DNA from: Betaproteobacteria bacterium | GTDB lineage: Bacteria > Pseudomonadota > Gammaproteobacteria > Burkholderiales > Usitatibacteraceae | NCBI GenBank assembly: GCA_016791265.1 | Contig: JAEUMY010000008.1 | Span: 80,373-144,372, forward strand | Direction: 5' to 3' | DNA length: 64,000 nt | Shown: one piece after another, positions 25,696-34,835 of the stretch | How the letters are laid out: each line of letters opens with the position of its first letter | How positions within the stretch are numbered: position 1 is the stretch's first letter | The notes under the pieces: model-generated | Seen by the model: the letters and a program-made list of their open reading frames with translations, nothing else | Told to the model about the DNA's origin: nothing | Database searches by the model: none | Translations under genes and position numbers: made by a program

Positions 25696-27939
25696 ATGAA
25701 ATTCCGCTTCCCCATCGTGATCATCGATGAAGACTTCCGCTCCGAGAACACCTCGGGACTTGGCATCCGCGCACTGGCCGAGGCGATGGAGAAGGAGGGG
25801 ATGGAGGTGCTGGGCGTCACCAGCTACGGCGACCTGTCGCAATTCGCGCAGCAGCAGAGTCGCGCGTCGGCTTTCATCCTCTCCATCGACGACGAAGAAT
25901 TCACGCCCGGCCCGGAGCTGGACCCGGCGGTTCTTTCGCTGCGCAAGTTCATCGAGGAAATCCGCTTCAAGAACGCGGACATTCCCATCTATCTCTACGG
26001 CGAGACCAAGACCTCGCGCCACATTCCCAACGACATCCTGCGCGAGCTGCACGGCTTCATCCACATGTTCGAGGACACGCCGGAGTTCGTGGCGCGTCAC
26101 ATCATCCGTGAGGCGAAGTCCTATCTGGACGGCCTGGCGCCGCCGTTCTTCCGCGCGTTGGTGCATTACGCGCAGGACGGGTCGTATAGCTGGCACTGTC
26201 CCGGTCACTCCGGCGGTGTCGCGTTTCTCAAGTCGCCTATCGGGCAGATGTTCCACCAGTTCTTCGGCGAGAACATGCTCAGAGCCGACGTGTGCAACGC
26301 GGTGGAGGAACTGGGTCAGCTGCTGGACCACACCGGGCCGGTTGCGGCCTCCGAGCGCAACGCGGCGCGCATCTTCAATGCCGACCATTGCTTCTTCGTG
26401 ACCAACGGCACGTCCACCTCCAACAAGATGGTGTGGCATGCCAACGTGGCGCCCGGCGACATCGTCGTGGTGGATCGCAACTGCCACAAGTCCATCCTGC
26501 ACGCGATCATCATGACCGGCGCCAACCCGGTGTTCCTGATGCCGACGCGCAATCACCTTGGCATCATCGGGCCGATTCCGAAAGAGGAATTCGAGCCTGC
26601 GAATATTCGCAAGAAGATCGAGGCCAACCCGTTCATCAAGGACAAGAAGGCCAAGCCGCGCATTCTCACGCTGACGCAGTCGACCTACGACGGCGTGCTC
26701 TACAACGTGGAGACGCTGAAAGGCATGCTGGATGGCGAGATCGAAAACCTGCATTTCGACGAAGCCTGGCTGCCGCACGCGACGTTTCACGAGTTTTACA
26801 GCGAGATGCACGCCATCGGCAAGAATCGTCCGCGGCCGAAGGAGACGATGCTCTACGCCACGCATTCCACGCACAAGCTCCTGGCCGGCATTTCGCAGGC
26901 GTCGCAGATCATCGTGCGTGACTCGGAGAAGAAGAAGCTGGACAAGCACATCTTCAACGAGGCGTACCTGATGCACACGTCGACCAGCCCGCAATACGCC
27001 ATCATCGCGTCATGCGATGTGGCCGCCGCGATGATGGAACCGCCTGGCGGCACGGCGCTGGTGGAAGAGTCCATCGCCGAGGCGCTCGACTTCCGCCGGG
27101 CCATGCGCAAGGTGGATGACGAATTCGGCAAGGACTGGTGGTTCAAGGTGTGGGGCCCGGACAAGCTGGCCGCCGAGGGCATCGGCTCGCGCGAGGACTG
27201 GATGCTGAAGGCCAACGAGAAGTGGCACGGCTTCGGCGATCTGGCGCCCGGCTTCAACATGCTGGACCCGATCAAGTCCACCATCGTCACTCCCGGTCTG
27301 GATGTGTCCGGCAAGTTCGCCAAGACCGGCATTCCCGCGTCCATCGTGACCAAGTTCCTCGCCGAACATGGCGTGATCGTCGAGAAGACCGGCCTCTATT
27401 CGTTCTTCATCATGTTCACCATCGGCATCACCAAGGGCCGCTGGAACACGTTGCTCACCGCGCTGCAGCAGTTCAAGGACGACTACGACAAGAACCAGAA
27501 GATGTGGAAAATCCTGCCCGAGTTCATCGCCACGCAGCCGCAGTACGAGCGCGTGGGATTGCGCGATCTCTGTCAGGAAATCCACGACATGTACAAGGCG
27601 AGCGACGTGGCCCGCCTCACGACGGAAATGTATCTGTCCAACATGGAGCCGATGATGAGCCCGGCCGACGCATTCGCGCGCATGGCCCATCGCGACATGG
27701 ATCGCGTGCCCATCGAGGAGCTGGAAGGCCGCGCGACGGCGGTGCTGCTGACACCGTACCCGCCCGGCATTCCGCTGCTCATTCCGGGCGAGCGCTTCAA
27801 CAAGACCATCGTGCAGTACCTGAAATTCGCGCGCGACTTCAATGCGCAGTTTCCCGGATTCGAGACGGACATTCACGGCCTCGTTGAAGAGACGGTGCAT
27901 GGCAAGGTCGAGTATTACGTGGATTGCCTGAAGGCCTGA
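25696..27939 (+). CDS. PLP-dependent arginine/lysine/ornithine decarboxylase
   Basis: 747 residues, the usual length of the inducible/constitutive basic amino-acid decarboxylases. An N-terminal response-regulator-like wing domain (IVIIDEDFRSENTSGLGIRALAEAM) precedes the PLP core, with HCPGHSGGVAFLKSPIGQMF, HFDEAWLPHATF and the Schiff-base Lys in ATHSTHKLLAG. The large C-terminal domain follows (TPYPPGIPLLIPGERF). It makes a polyamine or diamine, but the substrate cannot be fixed from sequence alone. An exact palindrome copy (26599-26610) encodes ANIR at residues 302-305. Confidence 0.93.
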   Translation: MKFRFPIVIIDEDFRSENTSGLGIRALAEAMEKEGMEVLGVTSYGDLSQFAQQQSRASAFILSIDDEEFTPGPELDPAVLSLRKFIEEIRFKNADIPIYLYGETKTSRHIPNDILRELHGFIHMFEDTPEFVARHIIREAKSYLDGLAPPFFRALVHYAQDGSYSWHCPGHSGGVAFLKSPIGQMFHQFFGENMLRADVCNAVEELGQLLDHTGPVAASERNAARIFNADHCFFVTNGTSTSNKMVWHANVAPGDIVVVDRNCHKSILHAIIMTGANPVFLMPTRNHLGIIGPIPKEEFEPANIRKKIEANPFIKDKKAKPRILTLTQSTYDGVLYNVETLKGMLDGEIENLHFDEAWLPHATFHEFYSEMHAIGKNRPRPKETMLYATHSTHKLLAGISQASQIIVRDSEKKKLDKHIFNEAYLMHTSTSPQYAIIASCDVAAAMMEPPGGTALVEESIAEALDFRRAMRKVDDEFGKDWWFKVWGPDKLAAEGIGSREDWMLKANEKWHGFGDLAPGFNMLDPIKSTIVTPGLDVSGKFAKTGIPASIVTKFLAEHGVIVEKTGLYSFFIMFTIGITKGRWNTLLTALQQFKDDYDKNQKMWKILPEFIATQPQYERVGLRDLCQEIHDMYKASDVARLTTEMYLSNMEPMMSPADAFARMAHRDMDRVPIEELEGRATAVLLTPYPPGIPLLIPGERFNKTIVQYLKFARDFNAQFPGFETDIHGLVEETVHGKVEYYVDCLKA

Positions 27940-27983
27940 GCACTTTGTCCGGTCACGCCTTCGGCGCACGCCTGCGCGAGTCG

Positions 27984-28020
27984 ACTCTCTCCCGGCCTCT
28001 GGAGGGGAGAGGACCAGGGT
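27984..28020. repeat. Intergenic inverted repeat (CTCTCCC.../GGGGAGAG type)
   Basis: CTCTCCC and GGGGAGAG arms around a 10-base loop just after the decarboxylase. A common dispersed intergenic repeat type that could act as a terminator-like stem. Confidence 0.55.
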
Positions 28021-28024
28021 CGGG

Positions 28025-28447
28025 GTGTTCGCCGAGCCGTTGTCCCAAAGCGTGGCGGCGGAAGTGACCCACCCCGCGCCTCTCGCCCTCGTTGTCGACG
28101 ACGACGAAGCCGCACGCGACTTCTGCGAGCTCGTCATGGTCCGTGCCGGGTTCGCGGTCGAGATGGCCCGCGATGGCTTCACGGCGTTGCGTCTCTTGCA
28201 GGCTGGCGATTTCGCCGTCGCGATCTGCGATATCCGCATGCCCATGCTCGACGGGCTCTCCGTCGTGCGCAACATGCAGAAGAGTGAAAAGCGCTGCCCC
28301 ATCATTCTCATCACCGCCAACGAAGACCCGGCCACTCGCCGCCAGGCCGAGGCGCTGGGTGCGCAGTGTCTGCAAAAGCCGGTGACGGAAGCGGCGCTGC
28401 GGGCGGCGGTGGCGAGCGCGTTGCCCAGCCACGTGCCGCCGGTCTGA
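28025..28447 (+). CDS. Stand-alone CheY-like receiver protein
   Basis: 140 residues. Only a receiver domain is present: acidic pocket VVDDDEAARDF, phospho-acceptor D69 in ICDIRMPMLDGL, Thr in LITANED and Lys in CLQKPVTEAAL. There is no output domain. GTG 28025 is assumed, but the first 15-20 residues overlap the intergenic repeat and the real start may be a later GTG. No histidine kinase is adjacent. Confidence 0.8.
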   Translation: MFAEPLSQSVAAEVTHPAPLALVVDDDEAARDFCELVMVRAGFAVEMARDGFTALRLLQAGDFAVAICDIRMPMLDGLSVVRNMQKSEKRCPIILITANEDPATRRQAEALGAQCLQKPVTEAALRAAVASALPSHVPPV

Positions 28448-28477
28448 CTGGCGGTGATCCGCCCGTCATGGCCCGGA

Positions 28478-28489
28478 GCGAATATTCGC
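28478..28489. repeat. GCGAATATTCGC palindrome, intergenic
   Basis: Exact copy 30 bp after the receiver gene. A CATAAT box (28514-28519) 25 bp further on could be the -10 of the RDD operon. Confidence 0.9.
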
Positions 28490-28551
28490 ATCAGGCAGTG
28501 CAACACTTTTTCGGCATAATCGCCCGCTGAGTGCCGCGCATTGACGGCGCG

Positions 28552-28579
28552 CAAGTCAGAGGTTCCAAGTCAGAGGTTC
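28552..28579 (+). repeat. 14-bp tandem duplication in RDD leader
   Basis: CAAGTCAGAGGTTC occurs twice head to tail directly upstream of the ribosome site of the first RDD gene. Confidence 0.85.
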
Positions 28580-28595
28580 CTTAAGGGAGATCGGC

Positions 28596-29120
28596 ATGAC
28601 CGAAGAGCAGGGCAACATTTACGCGCCCACCGAAGTGCGGGTGGACGATGTGCGCGTGGAGGGTGACATCGAGTTGGCGTCGCGCTGGTCGCGCCTCGGG
28701 GCGGCGATTGTCGACACGATCATCATCGGCGTCCCGATTTGGGGCCTGTATTTCCTGCTGCTGGACGACCCACTGAATGTCACCGGAAAGGTTGCGCAGA
28801 GCTGGGTATCCGAGTTCTTCGGTTCCCTGGCGATGTTCGCGGTCGCGTTCGCGTTTTACGCGGCGATCAACTGGTTCCCCCTGCAGGCGTCGGGCCAGAC
28901 CTGGGGCAAGAAGCTGCTCGCCATCCGCATCGTGCGCGGCGACGGTTCTCCCGTCGATGCCAAGCGCGTACTCTTCATTCGCTATCTGCCGATCCAGACC
29001 GTGTCCATGGTGCCCTTCATCGGCACGCTGGTCGCCCTTGTCAACGCCGTGATGATCTTCCGCGAATCCCGCAAGTGTCTGCATGACGATATCGCCGACA
29101 CCGTCGTGGTGAAGGCGTAA
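28596..29120 (+). CDS. RDD-family membrane protein 1
   Basis: 174 residues. Three or four membrane helices with the RDD signature (ELASRWSRLGAAIVDTIIIGVP, then QTWGKKLLAIRIVRGDG). Function unknown. RDD proteins open this type of MoxR cluster. GGGAGA precedes the ATG. Confidence 0.85.
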   Translation: MTEEQGNIYAPTEVRVDDVRVEGDIELASRWSRLGAAIVDTIIIGVPIWGLYFLLLDDPLNVTGKVAQSWVSEFFGSLAMFAVAFAFYAAINWFPLQASGQTWGKKLLAIRIVRGDGSPVDAKRVLFIRYLPIQTVSMVPFIGTLVALVNAVMIFRESRKCLHDDIADTVVVKA

Positions 29121-29142
29121 TCCGCACCGGACGCCGCGCGCC

Positions 29143-29901
29143 TTGTCCGCCCATCTCCTGCTGGACACCCGCTTGGGTGTGGAGACGCCCGAGGGCGTCG
29201 TGCTGGAGTTGCGCCCGGCGGGCCTGGTGCCGCGCTTCGCCGCGTTCGCGATTGATCTCGTCATCCGCTTCGTGATCTACCTGGTGCTGGGCACGGCCTT
29301 GGGTTTCGCCGGGCAGTTCGGCCTGGGCTTTTTTCTGATCGGCCTCTTCCTCATCGAATGGCTCTATCCCGTGTTCTTCGAGGTGTGGCGGCGCGGCGCC
29401 ACGCCGGGCAAGCGGGTGATGGGCATCACGGTGGTGGAGGACAACGGGCTGCCGGTCAGTTTCGCATCGTCGGTGGTGCGCAACCTGCTGCGCTTTGTCG
29501 ATTTCCTTCCGCTCTTCTACGGTGCGGGGCTGGTGGCCTTGCTGCTCACCCGAGATTTCAAACGCCTCGGCGATCTGGCGGCCGGCACGCGCGTGATCTA
29601 TGTCGATCCGCCCGCGCGTCGGCGCATCCTGCCGGATGTGGACCCGGCGGCGCCCGCGCGCATTCCGCGTCCCGAGGTGCAGCAAGCGGTGATCGAGCTG
29701 GCCGAGCGCTCCACGCGCCTGACACCCGAGCGCTTGGACGAGCTCTCTTCGCTCGCCGGACGCGCCGTCGGAGTGGATCGCGCCGATCTCACTTCATCGC
29801 GAATATTCGCAATCGCCGCGTGGCTTTTAGGGCGGCGGGCATCGACGGGTGATGCGCGTCCAGGGCAAGGCGGGTCGCCGGGCCGACGGAGCGGGCCATG
29901 A
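29143..29901 (+). CDS. RDD-family membrane protein 2
   Basis: 252 residues from a TTG at 29143, 22 bp after the first RDD gene. RDD signature GLVPRFAAFAIDLVIRF and GATPGKRVMGITVVEDNG, with a cytoplasmic tail containing helices (RPEVQQAVIELAERSTRLTPERLDELSSLAG). An exact palindrome copy (29799-29810) encodes RIFA (220-223). The last 25 residues (LGRRASTGDARPGQGGSPGRRSGP) look like low-complexity read-out. The stop overlaps the next ATG by 4 bp. Confidence 0.82.
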   Translation: MSAHLLLDTRLGVETPEGVVLELRPAGLVPRFAAFAIDLVIRFVIYLVLGTALGFAGQFGLGFFLIGLFLIEWLYPVFFEVWRRGATPGKRVMGITVVEDNGLPVSFASSVVRNLLRFVDFLPLFYGAGLVALLLTRDFKRLGDLAAGTRVIYVDPPARRRILPDVDPAAPARIPRPEVQQAVIELAERSTRLTPERLDELSSLAGRAVGVDRADLTSSRIFAIAAWLLGRRASTGDARPGQGGSPGRRSGP

Positions 29902-30896
29902 CGCCCATCGAGTTCGAGCGCCGCTATGCGCCCACCTGGGATCGCCTCGACGCGCTCCTGGGCTGGCTGGATGTGAAGAAGGCGCGATTGCCCGATCAGC
30001 ACTGGAACGCCGAGTCCATTCCGCCGCTGTATCGCGAGGTCTGTCACCACCTCGCCCTGGCACGCGACCGCGGCTATCCGGCGTACCTTGTGACGCGACT
30101 GAATGGGCTGGTGCAGCGTGCGCATCAGGTGCTGTATCGGCCGCGCACGCGCTTCTGGACGCTGGCGTGGCGCTACTTCTCGCTCGAGTTTCCCGCGTTG
30201 CTCAGGGCAAACCGCGGTCTGATGCTGATCGCCGCCGCCGCGTTCGCGCTGCCACTGGTGGTCATGGGGCTGTTGGTCTATTTCCTGCCGGAGCTCATCT
30301 ACTCGCTGATGCCGCCGGAGGCCGTGGCGCAGATGGAACGCATGTACAACCCGTCGGGCAGCGTCATCGGGCGCGAGCGGGCAGGCGATTCCGACTTCCT
30401 CATGTTCGGCCACTACATCCGCAACAACATCGGAGTGAGCTTCCAGTGTTTCGCGAGCGGATTGCTGTTTGGCGTCGGCAGTCTTTTCTATCTCATCCTG
30501 AACGGCCTCATGATCGGCGCCCTGTCCGGCTATCTCACGCAACTGGGCTACAGCGAGACCTTCTGGAGTTTCGTCTGCGGCCACGGCAGCTTCGAACTCA
30601 CCGCCATCGCCATCTCCGGCGGTTGCGGGCTGAAGCTCGGATTCGCGCTGCTGGCGCCCGGCCCGCTCACCCGTCGCGCCGCGCTGGTGGCGGCGGCGAG
30701 AGAGGCGGCGCGCATCATGTACGGGGTGGTGGTGATGCTGGTCATCGCCGCGTTCATCGAAGCGTTCTGGTCCTCGAGTCGCTGGATTCCGAATGAAGTG
30801 AAGTATGGCGTGGCGGCACTGCTCTGGACGCTGGTGATCTACTACTGCGTCCATCAAGGAAAACCCGCCAGAACCGGGCGCGGACGGGACGAATGA
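29898..30896 (+). CDS. SpoIIM-family membrane protein
   Basis: 332 residues. A soluble N-terminal helical region (FERRYAPTWDRLDALLGWLD) precedes five or more membrane helices with the SpoIIM-family segment FGHYIRNNIGVSFQCFASGLLFGVGSLFYLILNGLMIG. Despite the name, these occur in non-sporulating bacteria in MoxR clusters. Overlaps both neighbours by ATGA. Confidence 0.85.
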   Translation: MTPIEFERRYAPTWDRLDALLGWLDVKKARLPDQHWNAESIPPLYREVCHHLALARDRGYPAYLVTRLNGLVQRAHQVLYRPRTRFWTLAWRYFSLEFPALLRANRGLMLIAAAAFALPLVVMGLLVYFLPELIYSLMPPEAVAQMERMYNPSGSVIGRERAGDSDFLMFGHYIRNNIGVSFQCFASGLLFGVGSLFYLILNGLMIGALSGYLTQLGYSETFWSFVCGHGSFELTAIAISGGCGLKLGFALLAPGPLTRRAALVAAAREAARIMYGVVVMLVIAAFIEAFWSSSRWIPNEVKYGVAALLWTLVIYYCVHQGKPARTGRGRDE

Positions 30897-31675
30897 ACCT
30901 CGAAGCCATCACTCTGAAGCTGCGTCCGCGTGGCGCCAGCGAGGCCATGGACCTGGGCGTGCGGCTGTTGCAGCGAAACGCGGGCGCCGTGTATGTCGCG
31001 TGGGGCGCGACGGTGGCGCCGCTGATGCTGGCTTGCCTCATGCTCGCCCCCGTGGCCCCTTGGCTGCCGACGCTCGTCATCTGGTGGCTGAAGCCGCTCT
31101 ACGACCGCATCGCGCTCTTCGTGTTGTCGCGCGCCGTGTTCGGCCAGCGGGTGGGCGTGCGCGATCTGGATTGGCGGCACATGTTCAGCAGCGGGCTCCT
31201 GTGGTCGCTGACGCTCGGGCGGTTCGATTTCGCGCGCAGCTTCAACCTGCCCGTGTATCTGCTGGAGGGGCTCAAGGGCAAGCGCCGTCGCGCGCGCTTC
31301 AAGGTGCTGCAAAAGCACACGCGCGGCAACGCCGTCATGCAGACGGTCACGTTCGTGCATGCGGAACAGGCGTTGATGCTGTCGCTCCTCATGTTGTCGT
31401 ATCTGTTCATGCCGCGCTGGCTGGATTTGCCGTTCTTCGACTGGATGATCGGCAAGGACGCGCCCATGTGGTTCACGCTGATGACGCAGGGTTTCTACAT
31501 CCTTGTGTTGGCGCTGCTGGAACCGATCTACGTCGCGTCGGGTTTCACGCTGTATCTCAATCGTCGCGTGGAGCTGGAGGCGTGGGACATCGAACTCGAT
31601 CTCAAGCGCAACCTGCCGGACGACGAGGGCGCGCGCGCCGTGTCGCCGCCCCATCTGGCGAAGGGCACGCGATGA
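30893..31675 (+). CDS. Hypothetical membrane protein of MoxR cluster
   Basis: 260 residues, four to five membrane helices (VYVAWGATVAPLMLACLMLAP; LMLSLLMLSYLFM; FTLMTQGFYILVLALLEPIYVASGF). No named domain recognised, but its constant place between SpoIIM and DUF4129 genes suggests a cluster role. ATGA overlaps on both sides. Confidence 0.75.
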   Translation: MNLEAITLKLRPRGASEAMDLGVRLLQRNAGAVYVAWGATVAPLMLACLMLAPVAPWLPTLVIWWLKPLYDRIALFVLSRAVFGQRVGVRDLDWRHMFSSGLLWSLTLGRFDFARSFNLPVYLLEGLKGKRRRARFKVLQKHTRGNAVMQTVTFVHAEQALMLSLLMLSYLFMPRWLDLPFFDWMIGKDAPMWFTLMTQGFYILVLALLEPIYVASGFTLYLNRRVELEAWDIELDLKRNLPDDEGARAVSPPHLAKGTR

Positions 31676-32508
31676 GGCGCGCGCTTCTCTCAGTCCTGTT
31701 GCTCGCCACGGCATTCGCTGTGGCGGCGGAGACGGCGACGTGCCCGGCGCCTGCGGAGGACCTGATCCGGCTTGAAGCCAAGGCCGAGGCCGCGTCGGCC
31801 GTCGGCGAGACGGCCGATCCGCGACCCTACAACGTGGCCCACTCCGAGGTGCGCGACACCATGAAGCGCATTCTCGCCGGCCCCGAGTTCAGTCCCGAGG
31901 AAGTGCGCACCGTGCCGCGCGTCAAGTCGAAGGAAACGAAGCAGCCGAAGGATTCCGACTGGCTCAAGTCGGTCCAGGATTTTTTTCGCGGCCTGGCCGA
32001 AATCGCGCGCGTGGTCGTGTGGATTTTCATCGCCGTGGCCGTGGTGGCCCTGCTGGTCGGGTTGCATTACTGGTGGCGCGTGTCAGGCCCGCGCCTCGGG
32101 TCGGGCAAGGTGGACTTGCCGACCAGTGTCGCCGGCCTCGACATCCGCCCCGAGTCGCTGCCGGATGACATCGGCGCCGCCGCGCGCGATGCCTGGCGGC
32201 GAGGCAACGCGGTCGAAGCACTGTCGCTGCTCTACCGTGGCGCGCTATCCGCGCTGGTGCTGCGTTTCGATGTCGCCATTCGCGCCTCGTTCACCGAGCA
32301 GGAGTGTCTCCGCGCCGCGCGGAAGCGTCTGGCCAGCGGCGATGTCGTCGAGTATTTCGCGCGGCTGACCCAGGTCTGGGTGTTCGCGGTCTATGCGAAG
32401 CGGCTGCCGCCGGACGAGGCCGGCCTCGCCTTGTGCGACGCTTTCAATCGCAGCTTTGCCGCGCCATCCGCCGCACCCGCCGCGCAATCCATGAGGCCCG
32501 CGACATGA
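31672..32508 (+). CDS. DUF4129-domain membrane protein
   Basis: 278 residues. Signal peptide (to AVAAE), a periplasmic region with PYNVAHSEVRDTMKRILAGPEF, one membrane helix (VVVWIFIAVAVVALLVGLHYWW) and a cytoplasmic DUF4129 domain (AARDAWRRGNAVEALSLLYRGALSALV...FTEQECLRAARKRL). Function unknown. ATGA overlaps with both neighbours. Confidence 0.83.
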   Translation: MRRALLSVLLLATAFAVAAETATCPAPAEDLIRLEAKAEAASAVGETADPRPYNVAHSEVRDTMKRILAGPEFSPEEVRTVPRVKSKETKQPKDSDWLKSVQDFFRGLAEIARVVVWIFIAVAVVALLVGLHYWWRVSGPRLGSGKVDLPTSVAGLDIRPESLPDDIGAAARDAWRRGNAVEALSLLYRGALSALVLRFDVAIRASFTEQECLRAARKRLASGDVVEYFARLTQVWVFAVYAKRLPPDEAGLALCDAFNRSFAAPSAAPAAQSMRPAT

Positions 32509-33815
32509 CCGCCCGCCGCCTCTTCCTCGTCGCCATCGGACTGGGACTCATCGCCCTCACGTGGTGGGCGATCGAGAACGTGACCTGGGAAGAGGTGCGC
32601 GTGCCGGCCCAGCCCAAGGGCGAGGCGGCGCTGAATCCGTTGTTCGCGGCCGAGCGCCTGTTGACCGAGCTGGGCGCCAAGGCCACCTCCGCGCGCAGCT
32701 TTCGTGCGGACCTCCTTCCGGCCGACCCGGCGCGCGCCGTGCTGATCCTCCCGACTCAGCGGCGCACGCTGTCGCCCACGCAGCACGCGACGCTGGAAGA
32801 CTGGGTGCGGCGGGGCGGCCATCTGGTCGCGGTCGCGTACTCGATGCATGAACAGGGCGAGCGCGCCGATCCGCTGATGGCGGCGTTGGGGGTGAAGCGG
32901 GTGATGCGCAAAGTGCGGCCGAGAACGCCGCCCGCGCCGCCTCTGGCCCCCGACGCGAATGAAGAGCGCGCGGCCCGGCCCGATGCCGCGCCCCCTCAGC
33001 CGGCGCCGGGCGAAGACGACCTGGTCGACGACGAATTCGCCCACCTGCCGTCATGGATTCCCCGGCCCAAGATCACCTGCGCCGAGCAGCGCGATGTCGC
33101 GGGGTCGGCGCCGCCGCCTTTTCCCGCGCGTACTTTGCGCGTCTGCTTCTCGCCCTTCTCCGTGCTGCGGTACAGCGCGGCTGCCGGCTCGCAGCCACTC
33201 TGGCGCGTCGAGACCGTCCATCGCGCGAACAGCCTCCATGCCATCGCGCTGCCGCTCGGTCGCGGGCGGGTCACGGTGCTGTCCGACTGGCGCTTTCTCG
33301 CCAACGACGACATCGGGCGCGATGACCACGCGGATTTTCTGGTCGCGATGTTGGGCGGGGATCTCAAGGCGCTCACCGTGCTGCTCGTCCCGAGCGAAGA
33401 TGTGCCGGGCCTGCACAAGCTCATCTGGCGACACGGCGCGGCGGTCGTGCTGACGCTCGCGGTGCTGCTGACTGTCTTGCTGTGGCGGGCCGGCACGCGG
33501 CTGGGGCCGGTGGCCGCGCGCGCCGAGCCGGTCCGTCGCAGCCTTCTGGAGCATGTGCGGGCGATGGGCGAATTCGTCTGGCGCGAAAAGAGCGCGTCAG
33601 CGCTGTGGCGAAGCGCCGTCGCGCGCACCAAGCAGCGCACCGCCCGCGTTCTGACACCGACCCGCGACCCCGGCGTGATGGTCCGAGCGCTGGCCAAGAA
33701 GAGCGCGCTGCCGGAAGACCTCATTCGCGAATCACTCTTCCCTTCCACCGACCCCAGCCCGGAACGCTTCGCGCGGGCCATCGCAACATTGGCGAAATTA
33801 AGGAAATCACTGTGA
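32505..33815 (+). CDS. DUF4350-domain protein
   Basis: 436 residues. An N-terminal membrane anchor, a GATase-like DUF4350 domain (NPLFAAERLLTELGAKATSARSF, DWVRRGGHLVAVAY), a Pro/Ala/acidic insertion (residues about 140-185), and a second helix near the C-terminus (AAVVLTLAVLLTVLLW). Typical of MoxR clusters; its substrate is unknown. ATG 32505 overlaps the DUF4129 stop. Confidence 0.82.
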   Translation: MTARRLFLVAIGLGLIALTWWAIENVTWEEVRVPAQPKGEAALNPLFAAERLLTELGAKATSARSFRADLLPADPARAVLILPTQRRTLSPTQHATLEDWVRRGGHLVAVAYSMHEQGERADPLMAALGVKRVMRKVRPRTPPAPPLAPDANEERAARPDAAPPQPAPGEDDLVDDEFAHLPSWIPRPKITCAEQRDVAGSAPPPFPARTLRVCFSPFSVLRYSAAAGSQPLWRVETVHRANSLHAIALPLGRGRVTVLSDWRFLANDDIGRDDHADFLVAMLGGDLKALTVLLVPSEDVPGLHKLIWRHGAAVVLTLAVLLTVLLWRAGTRLGPVAARAEPVRRSLLEHVRAMGEFVWREKSASALWRSAVARTKQRTARVLTPTRDPGVMVRALAKKSALPEDLIRESLFPSTDPSPERFARAIATLAKLRKSL

Positions 33816-34819
33816 CCGACATGCCCAACACCACGGAAAGCACGCCCAACATCAGCAGCGAGAAAATCGCGCAGGCCGCCGAAGTCCTGCAGCGCTTGAA
33901 AGCCGAGATCGGCAAGGCCGTCGTCGGTCAGGACGGCGTGGTCGAGCAGGTGCTGATCGCGCTGACCGCATCCGGCCATGTGCTCCTGGAGGGGGTGCCG
34001 GGCCTTGGCAAGACGCTGCTGGTGCGAGCGCTCTCGCGCACCTTCAGCGGCAGTTTCGCGCGCGTGCAGTTCACGCCCGACCTGATGCCGTCCGACGTGA
34101 CCGGCCACACCATGTTCGACAGCGGCAAGAATGAGTTCCAGATTCGCAAGGGGCCGGTGTTCGCCAACCTGCTCCTGGCCGACGAGATCAATCGCGCCCC
34201 GGCCAAGACGCAGTCGGCGCTGCTGGAAGTGATGCAGGAGTATCAGGTCACGATTGAAGGCACGGCGCTGCCGCTGCCGCTGCCGTTCATGGTGCTCGCC
34301 ACGCAGAACCCGATCGAGCTGGAGGGCACCTATCCGTTGCCAGAGGCGCAGCTGGACCGCTTTCTGCTCAAGGTGGTGGTCGACTATCCCGGCGCGGACG
34401 AGGAAAAGGCGCTGGTCACCCGCATCACGTCCGGCCACATCGGCGATTCGCTGCAGGTGCAGGATGTCGCCGCCGTGGTGAAGCCGGAGACGGTGCAGGC
34501 TTTGCAGCGCGTCGCCGCGCTGCTCGCCGTGGACGAGCGCATCTATGACTACGCCGTGCGCATCGTGCGCGCCACGCGCACCTGGCCCGGTGTCGCCATC
34601 GGCGCGGGGCCGCGCGGCACCATCGGCATGATCCGCGCAGCGCGGGCGCATGCGCTCCTCAACAGGCGCGATTTCGTCACGCCGGATGACATCAAGTCGG
34701 TGGCCTTGCCCGTTCTGCGACACCGCATTTCCCTCGCACCCGATGTGCAGCTCGAAGGCCAGACCCATGACGGCATGCTGAGTCTCATCGTCGATGCCAT
34801 CGAGGCCCCGCGCAACTGA
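33812..34819 (+). CDS. MoxR-family AAA+ ATPase
   Basis: 335 residues. Walker A GVPGLGKT, Walker B LLADEINRAP, sensor 1 ATQNPIELEGTYPLPEAQLDRF, and the lid domain (GAGPRGTIGMIRAARAHALL). MoxR ATPases act as chaperones that mature metalloproteins or drive envelope stress responses together with DUF58/VWA partners. The start is GTG 33812 with AAGGA upstream, overlapping the DUF4350 stop (GTGA). Confidence 0.93.
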   Translation: MTDMPNTTESTPNISSEKIAQAAEVLQRLKAEIGKAVVGQDGVVEQVLIALTASGHVLLEGVPGLGKTLLVRALSRTFSGSFARVQFTPDLMPSDVTGHTMFDSGKNEFQIRKGPVFANLLLADEINRAPAKTQSALLEVMQEYQVTIEGTALPLPLPFMVLATQNPIELEGTYPLPEAQLDRFLLKVVVDYPGADEEKALVTRITSGHIGDSLQVQDVAAVVKPETVQALQRVAALLAVDERIYDYAVRIVRATRTWPGVAIGAGPRGTIGMIRAARAHALLNRRDFVTPDDIKSVALPVLRHRISLAPDVQLEGQTHDGMLSLIVDAIEAPRN

Positions 34820-34835
34820 GCGGCCGGCATCGACC

